This document shows, piece by piece, positions 51,319-64,000 of a stretch of DNA of 64,000 bases (within the stretch, counting starts at the first letter, position 1; the number at the start of each line of letters is the position of its first letter). Made by a program: the position numbers and the translations under genes. The notes under the pieces are model-generated. The model had not been told where the DNA came from, ran no database searches, and worked only from the letters and a program-made list of their open reading frames with translations. Source of the stretch: Theobroma cacao (lineage: Eukaryota > Streptophyta > Magnoliopsida > Malvales > Malvaceae); NCBI RefSeq assembly GCF_000208745.1, contig NC_030850.1, positions 2,341,722 to 2,405,721 of the forward strand, read 5' to 3'.

Positions 51319-53751
51319 ATGGATCAAGCTTACACTGATATTATCGTGGTGCGTCATGGAGAAACACCATGGAATGCTACTTGAAGAATTCAAGTCTGTC
51401 CGTCTCTCCTTTAGATAACCTTCTAAAATATTTTTTTGAGGAAATTTATACTAGTTTTTCTCTAGTTAGTTTACTTTTTTTTTAATAGGGACATTTGGAT
51501 GTTGAACTAAACAAAGTTGGGAGACAACAAGCAGCTTTGGTATATTGTTTACTAGTAATAATTTCTTGCCATTTTGGACCTTTCTTTTTTTTCTGATACT
51601 GATGCTTGAAAACTCTTTTCTTTCTGGCTGTGAAGTTGGCTGATCGACTCTCCCGAGAGCCTAATATATCCGCCATAAATTCTTCTGATCTGAAGCGAGC
51701 GCTTGAAACAGCAGAGACGATTGCTGCAAGCTGTGGGAAGCTTCAGGTACGAACTTTCACTGTTGAATTTTATCAAATTGGACTCTAATATACAGTGCTT
51801 GGAAGTTAGAACTAGTGAGTTTCATTGTGATTGTATCCTATGTCAGAAAGAAGTGAGATTTGCCAAAGCAAAACATATGCATCAAGAACTCAAGAATCCA
51901 TTAGTGTAGTTATGTTTTGGGATTTGAGTAGCGTCCAACATGCAATTAGCTCTCAAATTGTTAAATGCAAAAATTGTAACACATATTTGTTGGATGTGAA
52001 TTTTTAAGGTGATTAAAGATCCAGAGCTGAGGGAGAGACATGTAGGGGATGTTCAAGGCCTTCTATTTCGTGAAGCAGCCAAAGTTAGTCCAGAGGCTTA
52101 TAGAGCCTTTTCTTCTCACAGCACTGATCGAGTTATACCAGTAAGTTAATTAGTCGCTGATGCTTTGTTGACAGAAAATTAACACAAAATTGATGAACTT
52201 TGAGGAAGATATATCTTTAGCTTATCTATAGCACTTCAAAATTTTTAAGGGTTTTGGTTCAGACAATAGCTTGCTTTAGCTTTTATGTCAAAATTTGATA
52301 ATGCATGCAGTTTGCAGAATAGTTTTGAAATTATGATGTATCAGTTGCCAAGCATGGTTTTCAAGGTCAATGTTCATATCTCACCTTTTGTTAAAAGGCA
52401 GCTGCTTTTCTTGTTATTTTGCTTTGCTGAAGTTGGATGGCCCCCAACTGAGTCCCATCCCAACTAAGTCATGCTGAAGCTGAATTTTCTCTTAAATGTG
52501 CTTGAGCCAGCTGCTCTATCAAAAGGGAAAAAAGACAAAGCAATATTGGGCCAATTTTGGGCTGAGGTTGGCCTCCTGGCTTTTGTTAAATTTAACTAAA
52601 TCTTGTTTTTATCCTCAAAAACAATCCACACTCCTCAAGAAAATTGTTTGTTAGGAGTTAGGCATCGGGAGTAGCTTTGTCTATCGCTGTAATGGCACCT
52701 TAATAACTTGAGCAAACAATTTTTTTTAATTGGTAGGCTCTCCAAACAGGAGAATTGAGCAAGCTAACCACCTACAGGACACATCAGGAATTATTTGCTT
52801 TTGCCTGATAGCCAGGTGGTAATCATGGTTTGTACAAATGAGACGCTTTTGCAGCGAATTCAGCAGGTTTTTGGCATGTGTTTGCCCATTAAACATGCTT
52901 AATATAGAAATTTTCGAAAGAGTTTGTCATGATTAGGTAGTCCTTTCATTTTGAGAAGGGGCTGCAGGCGTTCAGCATTGTTGTGGATTGATGTTACAAG
53001 TACCACCCTCCCGTGCGAAGAAAAGGAAACTCTTTTGTTACTATGCTTGTTCTCAATAACAGTTTGCTAGTAGGCACAATCTTACTGTTGCAGCAAAATG
53101 TCAATCAATGGTTAGCTGATATGTCGCAGCAATCTGCTGGCCATAAGTCTTTTTTCTTCAATAATATAGTGGCGTTGCATGGCAGCGCTGTTCTTCTGCA
53201 ATTTATGAAGCATCTAGAAAGTTATGATGATGATGATGTTTAACTATGCATGCAGGGAGGTGGAGAAAGCTTAGACCAACTCTATCACCGTGCTACATCT
53301 TCATTGCAAAGAATTTGTCAGAAGCATACTGGTAGATAATGCCATTTGACTAAGGGAACTTGAACTCCCAAACTGTAACCAAGCCATAGACAGATTACTT
53401 TCATTTTTACCCTTAGGTACTTCCATGTACCATCAACCTTCCGGTGTGACTTTGTTTGCCTTAAGATTTCTAATTTTACCTGACAATGTTGTTAGGATAA
53501 TATGTTTCTGGTTTAAATGATCTGATTGTTGCTTATTTCCTATGGCAGGAGAGCGAGTGGTTGTAGTCAGTCATGGAGGTGTCATAAGAGCGCTCTACTG
53601 GCGGGCTTGCTCAAACAGGTTTAAGGGGAGTATACCCAATACCTCTGTCAACATATTTCAATTATCTGGTGCTGATGAGTGGACCATAAAAGCCTGGGGT
53701 GATATCAGTCATCTCAACCAAACAGGACCCGCCAATCTGGTTTTGGGGTGA
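51319..53751 (+). pseudogene. tandem PGM-like copy with nonsense and frameshift lesions
   Basis: All six core exons are recognisable: 51319-51393, 51489-51539, 51636-51746, 52009-52140, 53256-53331, 53549-53751, with splice phases identical to the intact gene. The first lesion is a TGA at 51382-51384 (codon 22), where the intact gene has GGA, just after the RHG motif. The second is near the 3' end: after HLNQTG the frame reads PANLVLG and stops at 53749-53751, while a shifted frame restores SGF...TSG and a stop like the sister gene. No in-frame Met lies downstream of the TGA, so restart cannot rescue the protein. The rest of the frame is open, so inactivation looks recent, or it is a sequencing error plus a real 3' change. 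The N-terminal extension of the sister gene is absent. Confidence 0.85.
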
Positions 53752-56700
53752 GCAGAACATCTGGGTAGTTCCTACCTGAATACTTGGTGTTTTTAGCATT
53801 TTTCCATCTGGTAATTCAAGCGAAGAAGTAAGCAACGTCGCTGGACTAATTAGAGACGAGATATTGGGCCTAATTCAAGGCAGTCTCGGTAGATTAGTAT
53901 GCGGTTTTCTGGCTGTATAAGTCGGTTTCGTTTGTTAAAATACTTGAAGTATGCACAAAGTAACCATAAATGTATTCATACCAAATGCAAAAGCAATAGG
54001 TTGATAAGACAGTATCGGCCTAATCCATAACTATAAGGTTTTGAAAATTCCCAGACACAGACTCCTCATCGGCACCATATGCAATTCCTGGAAGGAAAAC
54101 AAATGGTCTTACCTTACGTAAGTTAGTGAAAAACTCATGCATAACAGTCCAACAGAGTGCAAACTATGCAAACCCCAGACAAGGAAACTCATCTACCATA
54201 CTACTTTCTAGAAGTTGCAAGCGGGTTTGCATCTAGGGCAAAATTCATTTGGAAGCTATGTGTTTAATGGAAGCTTTTGCTTTCAAAATCCATCGTACCG
54301 TAGTTGCCAAGGGACTCTCAAGAAGATCTTATTCATATGTACCACTGCATAGCCTTAAAACACACCAACTCTCTGGACCATATATCTCCAAACCCTTATC
54401 AATCACCACCGTCCTAAAAATATTTTAGGATTTTAAAAGATTCATGCGTCCAAACGCACGCAAAAAACTTATGGGTATTGACTTATATTTTAAGTGTATA
54501 TATGGATTTCGTGGTTCCCTAGAGATAAGCCAAGGACAAGGTACAAATTCCTAACTATATGCTCTGAAAACAATAGCTTAAAGAGAAGAAGGAACAAAAC
54601 AAAAGAGAGAAAAGAAAAAAAAAAAAAGAAATGAAAGGTTGTGGATTCATCCACTCAAATTGTTTCTCGAGGCATGGTGAGCATGCGCATCAGTTGTGGG
54701 ACTTGAGCACGCAAAAAATATTGCAGATGTAGTTATCAGTGGAGTGGGACAACTTTTGCTTTTGGTTCTAGTCATTGTTCAAGTTCGTTAAGCTTTCTCT
54801 TCCATCTTTTTATAGAGAATTTTTTTTTTTGACCTGATTGCACTCCATGATCCCTTTTGACCCACAGGACCAAAAAAAAAATGGTTACCAATATTTAATT
54901 ATCGTGCCCCCCCCCCCCGCCCCTTTTCATCATCATTTTAAGTGGCCATATTCAATGTTCACCGTTCTTTCTAATTTTAAATTATGTTATACGTTTTTTT
55001 TTCTATCAAATGGGTCATTTTCACCTTGGCAAACAAATTAATTTCGAAATATAAATTAGCAACTCGAATTTTATGATATAATAAGCTGGTAAAACTTTTG
55101 ATTCATCATGGCTTACTATATAAGCATATTTGAGTATTTCACGTTATGACGAATGCATATATTTTATATAAATTTGTATTTATTTTGGTCAGAATTAAAT
55201 ATGGAGAAATGTTATACTTTTACTTTTATTTTTTTATTTATTTTTATAGTTTTTTAATCCCCTTGTGGAGGAAAAAGTGGGGAAGGTGAAGGTGGGAACC
55301 AGTTTAAAGGATTAGCTAAGAACCTAACCCTCACCTTTATTTTGGCGCCAATTTTGCCAGAAAAAAGCAAAGGCCACCCCATGAATGGCAATCATAATGG
55401 CCATAATTAATTAACAAACAAGTCAAAGGGCCATTTGCTCATAGTCGGGCAAAACCTTGTCATCATGGTGGACGAAGCTTTTTGTAACCAAATATTTGGA
55501 CAATATCAAACAAATTTCACAAGTCAACTACTGCCATGAGGAAGATGCCTCGTTGCAACAATTTGCATACCATACGCATCCCATGCATTTTCCTCGTTTA
55601 AATTAATCATTCATAGTTTCGATTCTAATTAATTAAATCTCCAACCACCCACTTAATCAACGAAAATACAACTTAATTTTCAAGTTTTCATATGTTTGAC
55701 GAATTAAAATACTATAAAGTAAACCTCTTTGTAATATTATTAAATGGCAGATTTTATTAAATACTTTGTAATAAGAGGTGAACTTTCTTTTATCTTATAT
55801 ATTTTCATTTCTTTATTTTTTATTTGAGGTTTGAAATTTAATTTTTTAAAAATTAAAATCTTCAATTTCAAAGAATTTTGTTGGAATGTCAATGTATAGG
55901 ATATCCATTATTTTTTAGGTACTACAATCTAATTATATTATTGGATATGATACCCAAGCTTTATGAATATCCGATTAAGATTTTGAGTTGTTATCCAAAC
56001 TCGTTAAATATCTCTATCCGTTAAATACGATTAAGATTAATTCCTAAAAAGATAAATTAAAGCTCAAATTCATACTTAAAACAATTAATGAATTTTAGTA
56101 TTACATTAATTATAAATAAAAAAATTATCTAGAAAATTAAAATTTAATATTAAAAATCATTATTCATAATCAGATTTAAGCAGTTGATACCCTAAAATCA
56201 TTATCCAAATTTTACTTGAACACATGGTTAGTAGTAATTTTACTATCTAAACTCAATTATAAAGTACCCAATCGAATCAAATAATATAAGGTTTTTTTTA
56301 GATCATATAGGGTATTTGATTACAAGATATTTACAATTTTATCATAAGATAAACCAAAAGGATGTAATTATCAATTTAATGTTAAAAAGTATAACTTGTT
56401 ACTGACTTAATTATTCCTAGATTCTCGGACAAAGCACTAAGACTTTTACCAATGTCAAAAAGATTCATTGAGATGGTGAAGAAAATGAAGAGCAAGAAAT
56501 TATAGTGGGGAGCTGGATAATGAATTTATTATGATCATAGCATTGGAGTGGGCAACAAAATAATGAATATAGTTTTGTTTGCAATGAAGATTCAAATAGT
56601 TCAAAAACAAAGGCAAAGAAATAAAATTTGATCTCATTTCCTTGGTGGGGGGACCAATTAACCCAGGGAAGAAGGAACAAGCAGTCTCCTCCCACCTTAC

Positions 56701-59567
56701 CCTTCACTCCATCTATTTTAATCCAAAAATGGCCAATTTGTCAGGCTGCTTATTTCAGAATGAACCTTGCAGCCATTAGGCAGACATTGGAATGTGCAAT
56801 TATAATACAAAACTTTGCACCAGGGAATTTGCATCACCGATGACATCCTGGTATTACCCAAGAAGATTACATGGGAAAAGGAATAAGTTTCGTGCATGGC
56901 ATTAGCAAGGAAACTGCTTAGCTAAATGGATTGAACAAGTTTGGAAAGAATCTTATAATATTTGGCCAAAACGTCAAGAAATTGAGCTTCCTCATCACGC
57001 GTTTATAAAGTTGAAAGGATCCTACACATCTAAATCAAACATTAAAAAAATATGGAAGGCTAGCATGGTCAACATATAATATTAGTCAAATTTTCTTTGG
57101 GATTTGCATTTTTCATGTTCTCTCTCCTTTCCTTTCACAATTTTAATCTCATGGATATTATTAAAGGACTCAAAATTTTTTATTAGATTTGATAGTAACA
57201 GATTCATGATTTTGAATGAGAGATGATTAAGAAGTAATTATATAAAGTAATGGAGCAGATCAATAGCTTGATTCAAAGTAAAAATTAAAAATTAAAAAAT
57301 AACATCCGTCGCTTTTATCATTATTTTTAATCCGTCTTATTTGTCGAGTTCAAATTTTTCTCTCAAATCTATAAAGAAATACGTTAAGTAATGAAAATTT
57401 TACAATCCAAATTGAAACAAAACATACTAATTGATATTTTGAAATTTCAAATAATTACGCCTATTTATGGTTATTATCTTTATTGACTTAATCTTCAATT
57501 GCAAAATTATTTTGTTTTTATTATGGCATGAAATTTGTTTGGAATTGATATTATGGTATGGATTCAGTCTACGTATGCAATAATGAACACAGGATTATCG
57601 CTATTGGTCCTTCAAACTGGAGGGATCACAGTTTGAATTTGACCAGATCTGGTATTTTTTTTTTTTTTCTTGGCGTAGGGTAATCAAGAATTCACCGGCT
57701 AGCACGCCCTATTGGGATCGCCTGCACCATTTCAATGCCAACTTCTTTTTCTTGGTTTGAAACTTTTTCCTGTTAATTTATTATTGATTTTACCATATTT
57801 AGTGAGGCACATGGTTGAATTGCAGGTTTTGAATTATGAATTTATAGCTCAACTCTTTTCTTCTAGGGCAAGAACACACGTAGACAAAGCTGACCATTTT
57901 TTCTTTTTATACCTTTATTCCTTTAGCAGTAATACTTGGTTTTTTAATTTTTTTTTCAATTTTATTGACAAATTCAACAGCTGCTTAATTCGATTGAAGT
58001 AATTAAGGAATGAATAATTGATTGAGTAAAAAGAAACATCTCTAATACCATGTTCCTCCGTAGGTATAGCTGTCTTACTTATTCAAAACCCAACATTTAT
58101 TTTTGATGGGCTACCCTATTTTATGATAATTACTATTATTTTTGGCTATACGTACAAACAAATCACACACGTCAAGAGGTCTACAAGTCACCTAATTCGT
58201 GGCTACGCTCTTTAATAGTTCATAACAAAAATTAATTTTAAATAAAAAAAAATTTCTATGTCCATGTGAGAATGAAAAAAAAACAGGAATTCAAATCTTA
58301 AATTTTGATTATCTCTTGTTGGGTTAAATTTAAATCTGCATGTAAAATTTATTATATTAATATGAAATTAGTTATAATATACAATCTCAACAACAGTCAC
58401 ATTTTATTTTAAACTTTACGATATATATTTATAAATAATAATAATAAAATTATAAAGGATAATTCATTTTCAAATGTCAAATTACTCAATTTCATAAAAC
58501 CATTACCTTCTAGAGTGAGATAACTAGAACCATGAGCTATCATGGGGGGAAAGGAAAAAGGAGAAAGGAAAAGTGTCAGATATTGTGTGATATTTGGAAA
58601 TTTTGAACTCTCCCACATTCATTAACTACTCCCCACTTTCATGTGAATTGGACCCGCTCCTTGTTAAAATTATTATATTTATTTTATATCTTTCGGCGTA
58701 GGAAAAAATGGATCTTAGGTTGAAATGTGGATTAATATTTGCATGTAGCTTAAGGTAAAATAAAAATATTTAGAAAAAAAAAAAGGAAAGGAAAGAAGAG
58801 AGAAGTTTCTTATATTGAGAAAAAGAAAACTATCTTACTCAGTTATTCAAGAATAATTTTCCTCCTATTGTTTTTTTAATTCTTATTTTATGTACATATT
58901 TAATCACTAAAATTAATATTACTCTATCACGCTGACAAACGACGGGAGTAGAAAGAGACCTTATCCATGAGGCAAAAGTAGTTAAACGGCGTTGTTTTGA
59001 CTGTATCCAACAAAAGTAACCAGAATTGGAAAAATGTCAATTCTACTCAAAAGATGGAAACAATCAAAAGCCGAATTAACAAAAAAGAAACAAAGACCAG
59101 GAAATTTCGTAACCAAATTACTGCGCATCAAAACTGAACCAAACCAAATTAATTAACAACCGCCCTAGAATCACGCCACGTGGAAACTCTATTCACTGGA
59201 CCCCCCGTTGGCCCCACAAAAAGCTAACCCATCTTTTTCAATTAAATAAAAAAAAAGAACAAAATAAAATTAGTTTACACTTTCCTCTTCTTTTTTTTTA
59301 ATGAACGAAAAAGTGAACTCATCGTCGTTTCCTTTTTATCATCATCTGTAGATCCCCCATCTCTCCGATATACACACTTTCAAACACCAGAGACAAAAAA
59401 AGCTTCTGTTTTCTAAAGAAGAAAAATATCAATTCTTTAATTTTTTTTTTCTTTTTGATTTTCAATTCAATTTTATCCAGCTTCAAATGGTTTAAGGGGA
59501 GATTTAAAATCCTACACTCTGGTTGGGGGGGAAAAGAGAGAAAGAGAGAGATAGGCTTTACTCCTCA
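53752..59567. other. gene-poor intergenic region upstream of the CRK gene
   Basis: 5.8 kb of AT-rich DNA with a 12-bp C run (54907-54918) and stretches near 55880-56340 that look like decayed repeats. A G-box palindrome CCACGTGG lies at 59176-59183, about 385 nt before the kinase ATG. GA-rich leader sequence precedes the ATG (59531-59552). No gene or RNA is recognised. Confidence 0.55.
54907..54918. repeat. 12-bp poly-C run
   Basis: An uninterrupted run of 12 C followed by GCCCC, unusual in this AT-rich setting and prone to sequencing error. Confidence 0.9.
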
Positions 59568-62500
59568 ATGGGTCTTTGCACTTCCAAACCCTCCCCAAAC
59601 CCTTCGTTTCCTCCTAAATCTGATTCCAGAAATACCCCTATTCATCCCCGGAATAACGATATCCACCGGAAGTCTAACTCTATTCCAGCTTCGCCCTTGC
59701 CAGATGCAGTAAACGGTAACCAAAACCGGAACCCTACGGAAGATCAAGGTAAAGACGATGAAGAGAAGGGAAACTCAAATTCCAACAATGAAGGCAAGAA
59801 ATCTCCGTTTTTCCCGTTCTATAGTCCAAGTCCAGCTAGCTACTTGTTCTCCAAGAAGTCTCCGGCGAGATCTTCGGCCACTTCGACTCCGAAGCGGTTT
59901 TTCAGGAGGCCCTTCCCTCCGCCGTCGCCGGCGAAGCATATTAGGGCGGTGCTTGCGCGGCGGCACGGGTCTGTGAAACCGAATGAGGCTGCAATTCCGG
60001 AAGGAAGCGAGGCGGAGGCGGCGGCCGCTGCAGGAGCTGGCGGTACTGGACTGGATAAGAGCTTCGGGTTCTCGAAGCACTTCGGGAGCAAATATGAGCT
60101 TGGAGACGAGGTCGGGAGAGGCCATTTCGGTTATACTTGTGCGGCGAAGTTCAAGAAAGGAGAGCTTAAAGGACAGCAAGTTGCCGTTAAAGTTATACCG
60201 AAAGCGAAGGTCTCTTTTTATTTTTTGTTGTTTTTATTATCATTTTTTGAAGCTTTTCCTGTTTTTGTTTATTGATTTGGTTGAAAACTTCTGACATTGA
60301 AGAAATGAGATCCGTTGAGAAGTAACGTGGATTAGATTCTTAGATTTACTCAAATGCAATAATAAATTTAAATATGAAGTTATTGAGTTTCTGAAGGGAG
60401 CATAGATTGATCATAGCTCAAATTTAAATATGTATACTCACCGAGTTCAATTCTGATTGCTGTGTCTTCCATAATTGTTAAGACTTAATTATATCCATAA
60501 ATGTATTGACTATAGTTTTTAAATTATGCCTTAGAAAAGCAGAACAACTTTATTTCTGGGTAGTAGCCGTTTTGTGCCTTGAACTGAAATGTTATGATAA
60601 CTGCTTTTTGTTTTTCTCATTGTTGATTTTGTTTTGTGTTGATAGATGACCACAGCAATTGCAATCGAAGATGTTAGAAGGGAGGTAAAAATATTAAGAG
60701 CACTGTCTGGACATAACAATCTCGTACAGTTCTATGATGCATATGAGGACCATGATAACATCTACATAGTAATGGAGTAAGTGTCATGAAAAGTATGATT
60801 ATATTTTGTGTTTGTGTTTGTTTCTGTTTGATGACCATTGCATGGGGTCTATTGCAACTGGTTCTAATAAGTTACCATGCATCTTTCAGATTATGTGAAG
60901 GAGGGGAGCTCTTGGACAGGATACTTTCAAGGTATTTCTTCTAATAATAGCTGCTTCAAAGCTCTGTATTTTATTGAGTGGCAAAATGTAGGAAATTGAG
61001 GATGAATGAATAGTTTTCATTTTATTACTTATGAAGCATATGCTTCTATTTATGCAGGGGTGGAAAATACACTGAGGATGATGCAAAAGCTGTGATGATT
61101 CAGATACTTAATGTCGTTGCCTTTTGCCATCTCCAGGGTGTTGTGCACCGGGATCTTAAACCTGAGGTGAAATACATTTCCAGTTTTAATCAGGTTTTCT
61201 GATATTTTTATTAAGTTGTATTGCACTGGTTTTGGGGTCAAAAATAAGATTTCTGACTTCTATGTAAGGGCTTTCCATGAGCATAGATTTGGGCTAAATA
61301 TTCTGGTTAAGCAATAACATTCAAGAACAAGCACCTAACTTAAGCGGAAAACTGCTGCTTATTTTCTCGGTTGTGCTCCATTCTATTACCTGATATTGTT
61401 CTAAGTTTAGCTATTTTCTGTACCAGAATTTCTTGTTTACGTCAAAGGATGAAAATTCACCATTGAAGGCAATAGACTTTGGCTTGTCAGATTTTGTGAA
61501 ACCAGGTTTATAATCCGTTTCCTATTACATAAGCTATACTGCGGTAGTCATTTTATAAATTTGTTAATGTTTTCTTTGTATTTTTCCATTTGCAGATGAA
61601 AGGCTTAATGATATTGTTGGTAGTGCATACTATGTAGCACCAGAAGTTCTACATAGGTCTTACAGTACGGAAGCAGATGTCTGGAGTATAGGTGTGATTG
61701 CATATATTCTGTTGTGTGGTAGTCGTCCATTTTGGGCCCGAACAGAGTCTGGGATTTTTCGAGCTGTTTTAAAAGCCGATCCCAGTTTTGATGAAGCACC
61801 TTGGCCATCACTATCTTCTGAGGCTAGGGATTTTGTGAAGCGCTTACTTAATAAGGACCCTAGGAAAAGATTGACTGCAGCCCAAGCCTTGAGTGAGTGC
61901 CTCATTTTCTGCCATAAGCTCATTATTCTTCTGTTCTTGAAATGTTAGTCACAATTGTTTGCTGCAGGTCATCCCTGGATAAAAAATTATAGTGACGTGA
62001 AAGTGCCCTTAGATGTATTGATATTCAAACTCATGAAGGCTTACCTGCGCTCTTCATCTCTTCGGAAAGCTGCTTTAAGGGTGCGTATATGGTGATAAAT
62101 ATCAACATTATTCTCTGTCTGTAATTCTTAGTGTGTAGAAAACACATCTCTCTTTTGATGTGTTTTTCTCTCTCAGGCATGGTTTGGGAAGTTTTAGTTC
62201 AGAACAACTTGTATAAATCTGGGGCCGACTTTAGAAAGGTGCTATAGGGGGTCACTCCAATTATACACATAAAACCACTCTCAATTTGAACTTGAATGTA
62301 TGAACTGCCTAGTGGTTTCTGTATCGGAGCTAAATAATTATTGAAGGTCGCAAAAGGTGACTCAAACTTTGTTTTAGCACTTAGTCATGAATAAGTTTGT
62401 ACCTGCTTCCTTTATGAAGTGAGAGGGTACTTTAGATAAAACTGCTTCCATTAGACTTTTTTGTTCAAAAAAAAAATGCTCTTATTAGATGTCGAATTGC

Positions 62501-63914
62501 TTATCTTATTACCGTTAGAGGTTTTTATTACTTGAAGCTTCCTCCAGTTACCTAATAGCTTTCCTAGTTTTATTATACAAATTTCTTCCTTTTTGCGCGT
62601 GTGATTTCTAGCTCCTGTATGGATGAATTTGCTTATTTCCCCTTTTGCTGATATTTATGCAGGCTCTGTCTAAAACATTGACCGTGGATGAGCTCTTTTA
62701 CTTGAAGGAGCAGTTTGCACTATTGGAACCAAATAAAAATGGCACTATTAGCTTAGAAAATGTTAAAGCGGTTGGTTTTTCCCCATAATCTTGATAGTTT
62801 TTCATCCGTTTTCTTGTGAATAATCATCTAATGCTCTTGCTCTGGTCAGGCTTTGATGAAAAATGCAACAGATGCTATGAAGGAGTCTCGCATACCTGAA
62901 TTTCTAGCATCAGTAGGTGCTTCTTCTGGTTTTTACTGTTGTAGCAATCTATACAAAATTAAGTGGTGATCTAAATCTCTATATTTGTGCACTTTTTGGT
63001 AGCTAAATGCACTTCAATATAGACGGATGGACTTTGATGAATTCTGCGCAGCTGCATTAAGTGTTCATCAGCTGGAGGCTCTTGATCGGTGGGAACAACA
63101 TGCCCGTTGTGCGTATGAACTTTTTGAGAAGGATGGAAACAGAGCAATAGTCATTGAAGAGCTACCTTCGGTATGTTGATCTCCTTTTGCTTGACCCAGG
63201 ACAACTTTTTGCATGTATACCTCTTTGAATGATTATTTAATTCATTATTACCATTTTGCACACTATTTATAACATGACGTGGGTAGGTTGGCAGTCATGA
63301 AAAAATTAAAGCCGTATTTATGACGTTTATTTTTCTGTCCTTTATAAGAATTAGACTTCAATTTTCACCGGTTTGACAAATGATTAACTCTATGACTTTT
63401 TGTCTTTATTTTCTGTTTATTATGCTCCTCAATCTTGTGCAACATATGTGATGACACTATCATTGGGAAGGTTATAGACGAAGGGAGAATGCAATTAATG
63501 CTGAGATAAAATCATAAAAGACCTTTTTACTTTCTTGCTCATGAGCGTCAGCTGTAATTAAGAGAGTTGTATAGTCTCTATAAAGTAAGTTGCAGAAATG
63601 TGGAGTTATTGTGTCATTGATTATAGGGGGAAGCTTCTTCCTTTTTTAGATTTCTATAAATTTAACAATGCAATTAAGTTTCTATGTTATCTTGAGCAGT
63701 GAAGTTCAATGTGAAGCTGTGAAGCAACAGAAACCCTAGACTAATCTCTAGCATTTTGACGATGACTTTTCAGGAACTTGGACTGGGCCCATCCGTGCCT
63801 GTTCACGCTGTCCTTCATGACTGGATTCGGCACACTGATGGAAAGCTGAGTTTTCTTGGGTTTGTCAAATTATTGCACGGTGTGTCAAGCCGAACCCTTG
63901 CAAAAGCTCCATAG
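59568..63914 (+). CDS. CRK5: CDPK-related protein kinase (CRK), 630 aa
   Basis: Eleven exons: 59568-60209, 60646-60776, 60890-60931, 61058-61166, 61427-61505, 61596-61892, 61968-62080, 62663-62770, 62850-62912, 63003-63170, 63774-63914 (1893 nt). MGLCTSKP carries Gly2 for myristoylation and Cys4 for palmitoylation, so plasma-membrane attachment is likely. A Ser/Pro/Ala-rich arm (about 10-165) precedes the kinase domain: GRGHFG from 183, Lys208, HRDLKPE 302-308, DFG 325-327, APE 349-351. Then come an autoinhibitory and calmodulin-binding helix ([20 protein letters not shown]) and four degenerate EF-hand units ([26 protein letters not shown] and others) that lack the full set of calcium ligands. 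This architecture defines CRKs. From memory, the neighbouring PGM-like gene matches the Arabidopsis order At3g50520-At3g50530 (CRK5), but the exact CRK number is a guess. Confidence 0.93.
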
Positions 63915-64000
63915 ATTTTGTAGAACTTCATTAGAGCTCCCAAGAATTTGCATCTTTCCAGAGCTGGTCTGCCTAATAAATGGATGAGGTGAGGTCTTTG

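Noticed and set aside
55880..56340. Stretch with repeated TATCC and GATTA-like words, possibly an old transposon
   Set aside because: No clear ends, inverted repeats or target-site duplication could be defined by eye.
59775..60179. 134-codon minus-strand frame
   Set aside because: Antisense shadow of the GC-rich first exon of the CRK gene.

Overview
This is a stretch of ordinary plant nuclear DNA, most likely from a eudicot and plausibly a rosid. Gene bodies are split by many short, T-rich GT-AG introns. Intergenic DNA is strongly AT-rich with poly-A/T runs and AT microsatellites. All identifiable proteins are plant families: LOB-domain factor, class III peroxidase, CDPK-related kinase, patatin-like lipase and others. 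I see no bacterial, organellar or viral block, no CRISPR array, no rRNA or tRNA gene, and no intact transposon. Exon coordinates were built by hand: reading frame, splice-site consensus and phase were checked so that each coding sequence sums to a multiple of three.

Layout. 0-4 kb: a DML1/Misato tubulin-like gene (+). 4-18 kb: gene-poor DNA around one LBD36/ASL1-like transcription factor (-). 18-20 kb: an L25-type organellar ribosomal protein gene (+). 23-28 kb: a MAPKKK5-like kinase (+). 29 kb: a two-exon gene for a 51-residue cysteine-rich protein (+). 32-33.5 kb: a secreted class III peroxidase, peroxidase-10 type (+). 34.8-38.4 kb: CYP40/SQUINT cyclophilin (+), convergent with a PMI2/WEB-like coiled-coil gene (38.8-39.8 kb, -). 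40.3-45.3 kb: two tandem patatin-like phospholipase genes (-). 47.7-50.7 kb: a phosphoglycerate-mutase-like phosphatase (+), followed by a tandem copy that is a pseudogene (51.3-53.8 kb). 59.6-63.9 kb: a CDPK-related kinase (+), complete to its stop codon.

The genes do not form an operon-like system. From memory, two sub-blocks match Arabidopsis gene order: LBD36, L25 and MAPKKK5 (At5g66870-66860-66850), and PGM-like and CRK (At3g50520-50530). The window therefore looks like a mosaic of old syntenic blocks with two local tandem duplications.

I did not find a new multi-gene system. The most notable items are: the cysteine-rich microprotein gene split by a 99-nt intron; a strong GC-AG intron in the L25 gene; a frame-preserving, stop-free 111-nt intron in the PGM-like gene; the PGM pseudogene with a nonsense codon and a 3' frameshift; a short tRNA-derived SINE with a recognisable 18/20 target-site duplication beside a perfect 34-bp tandem duplication; and a non-coding block conserved upstream of both patatin genes.
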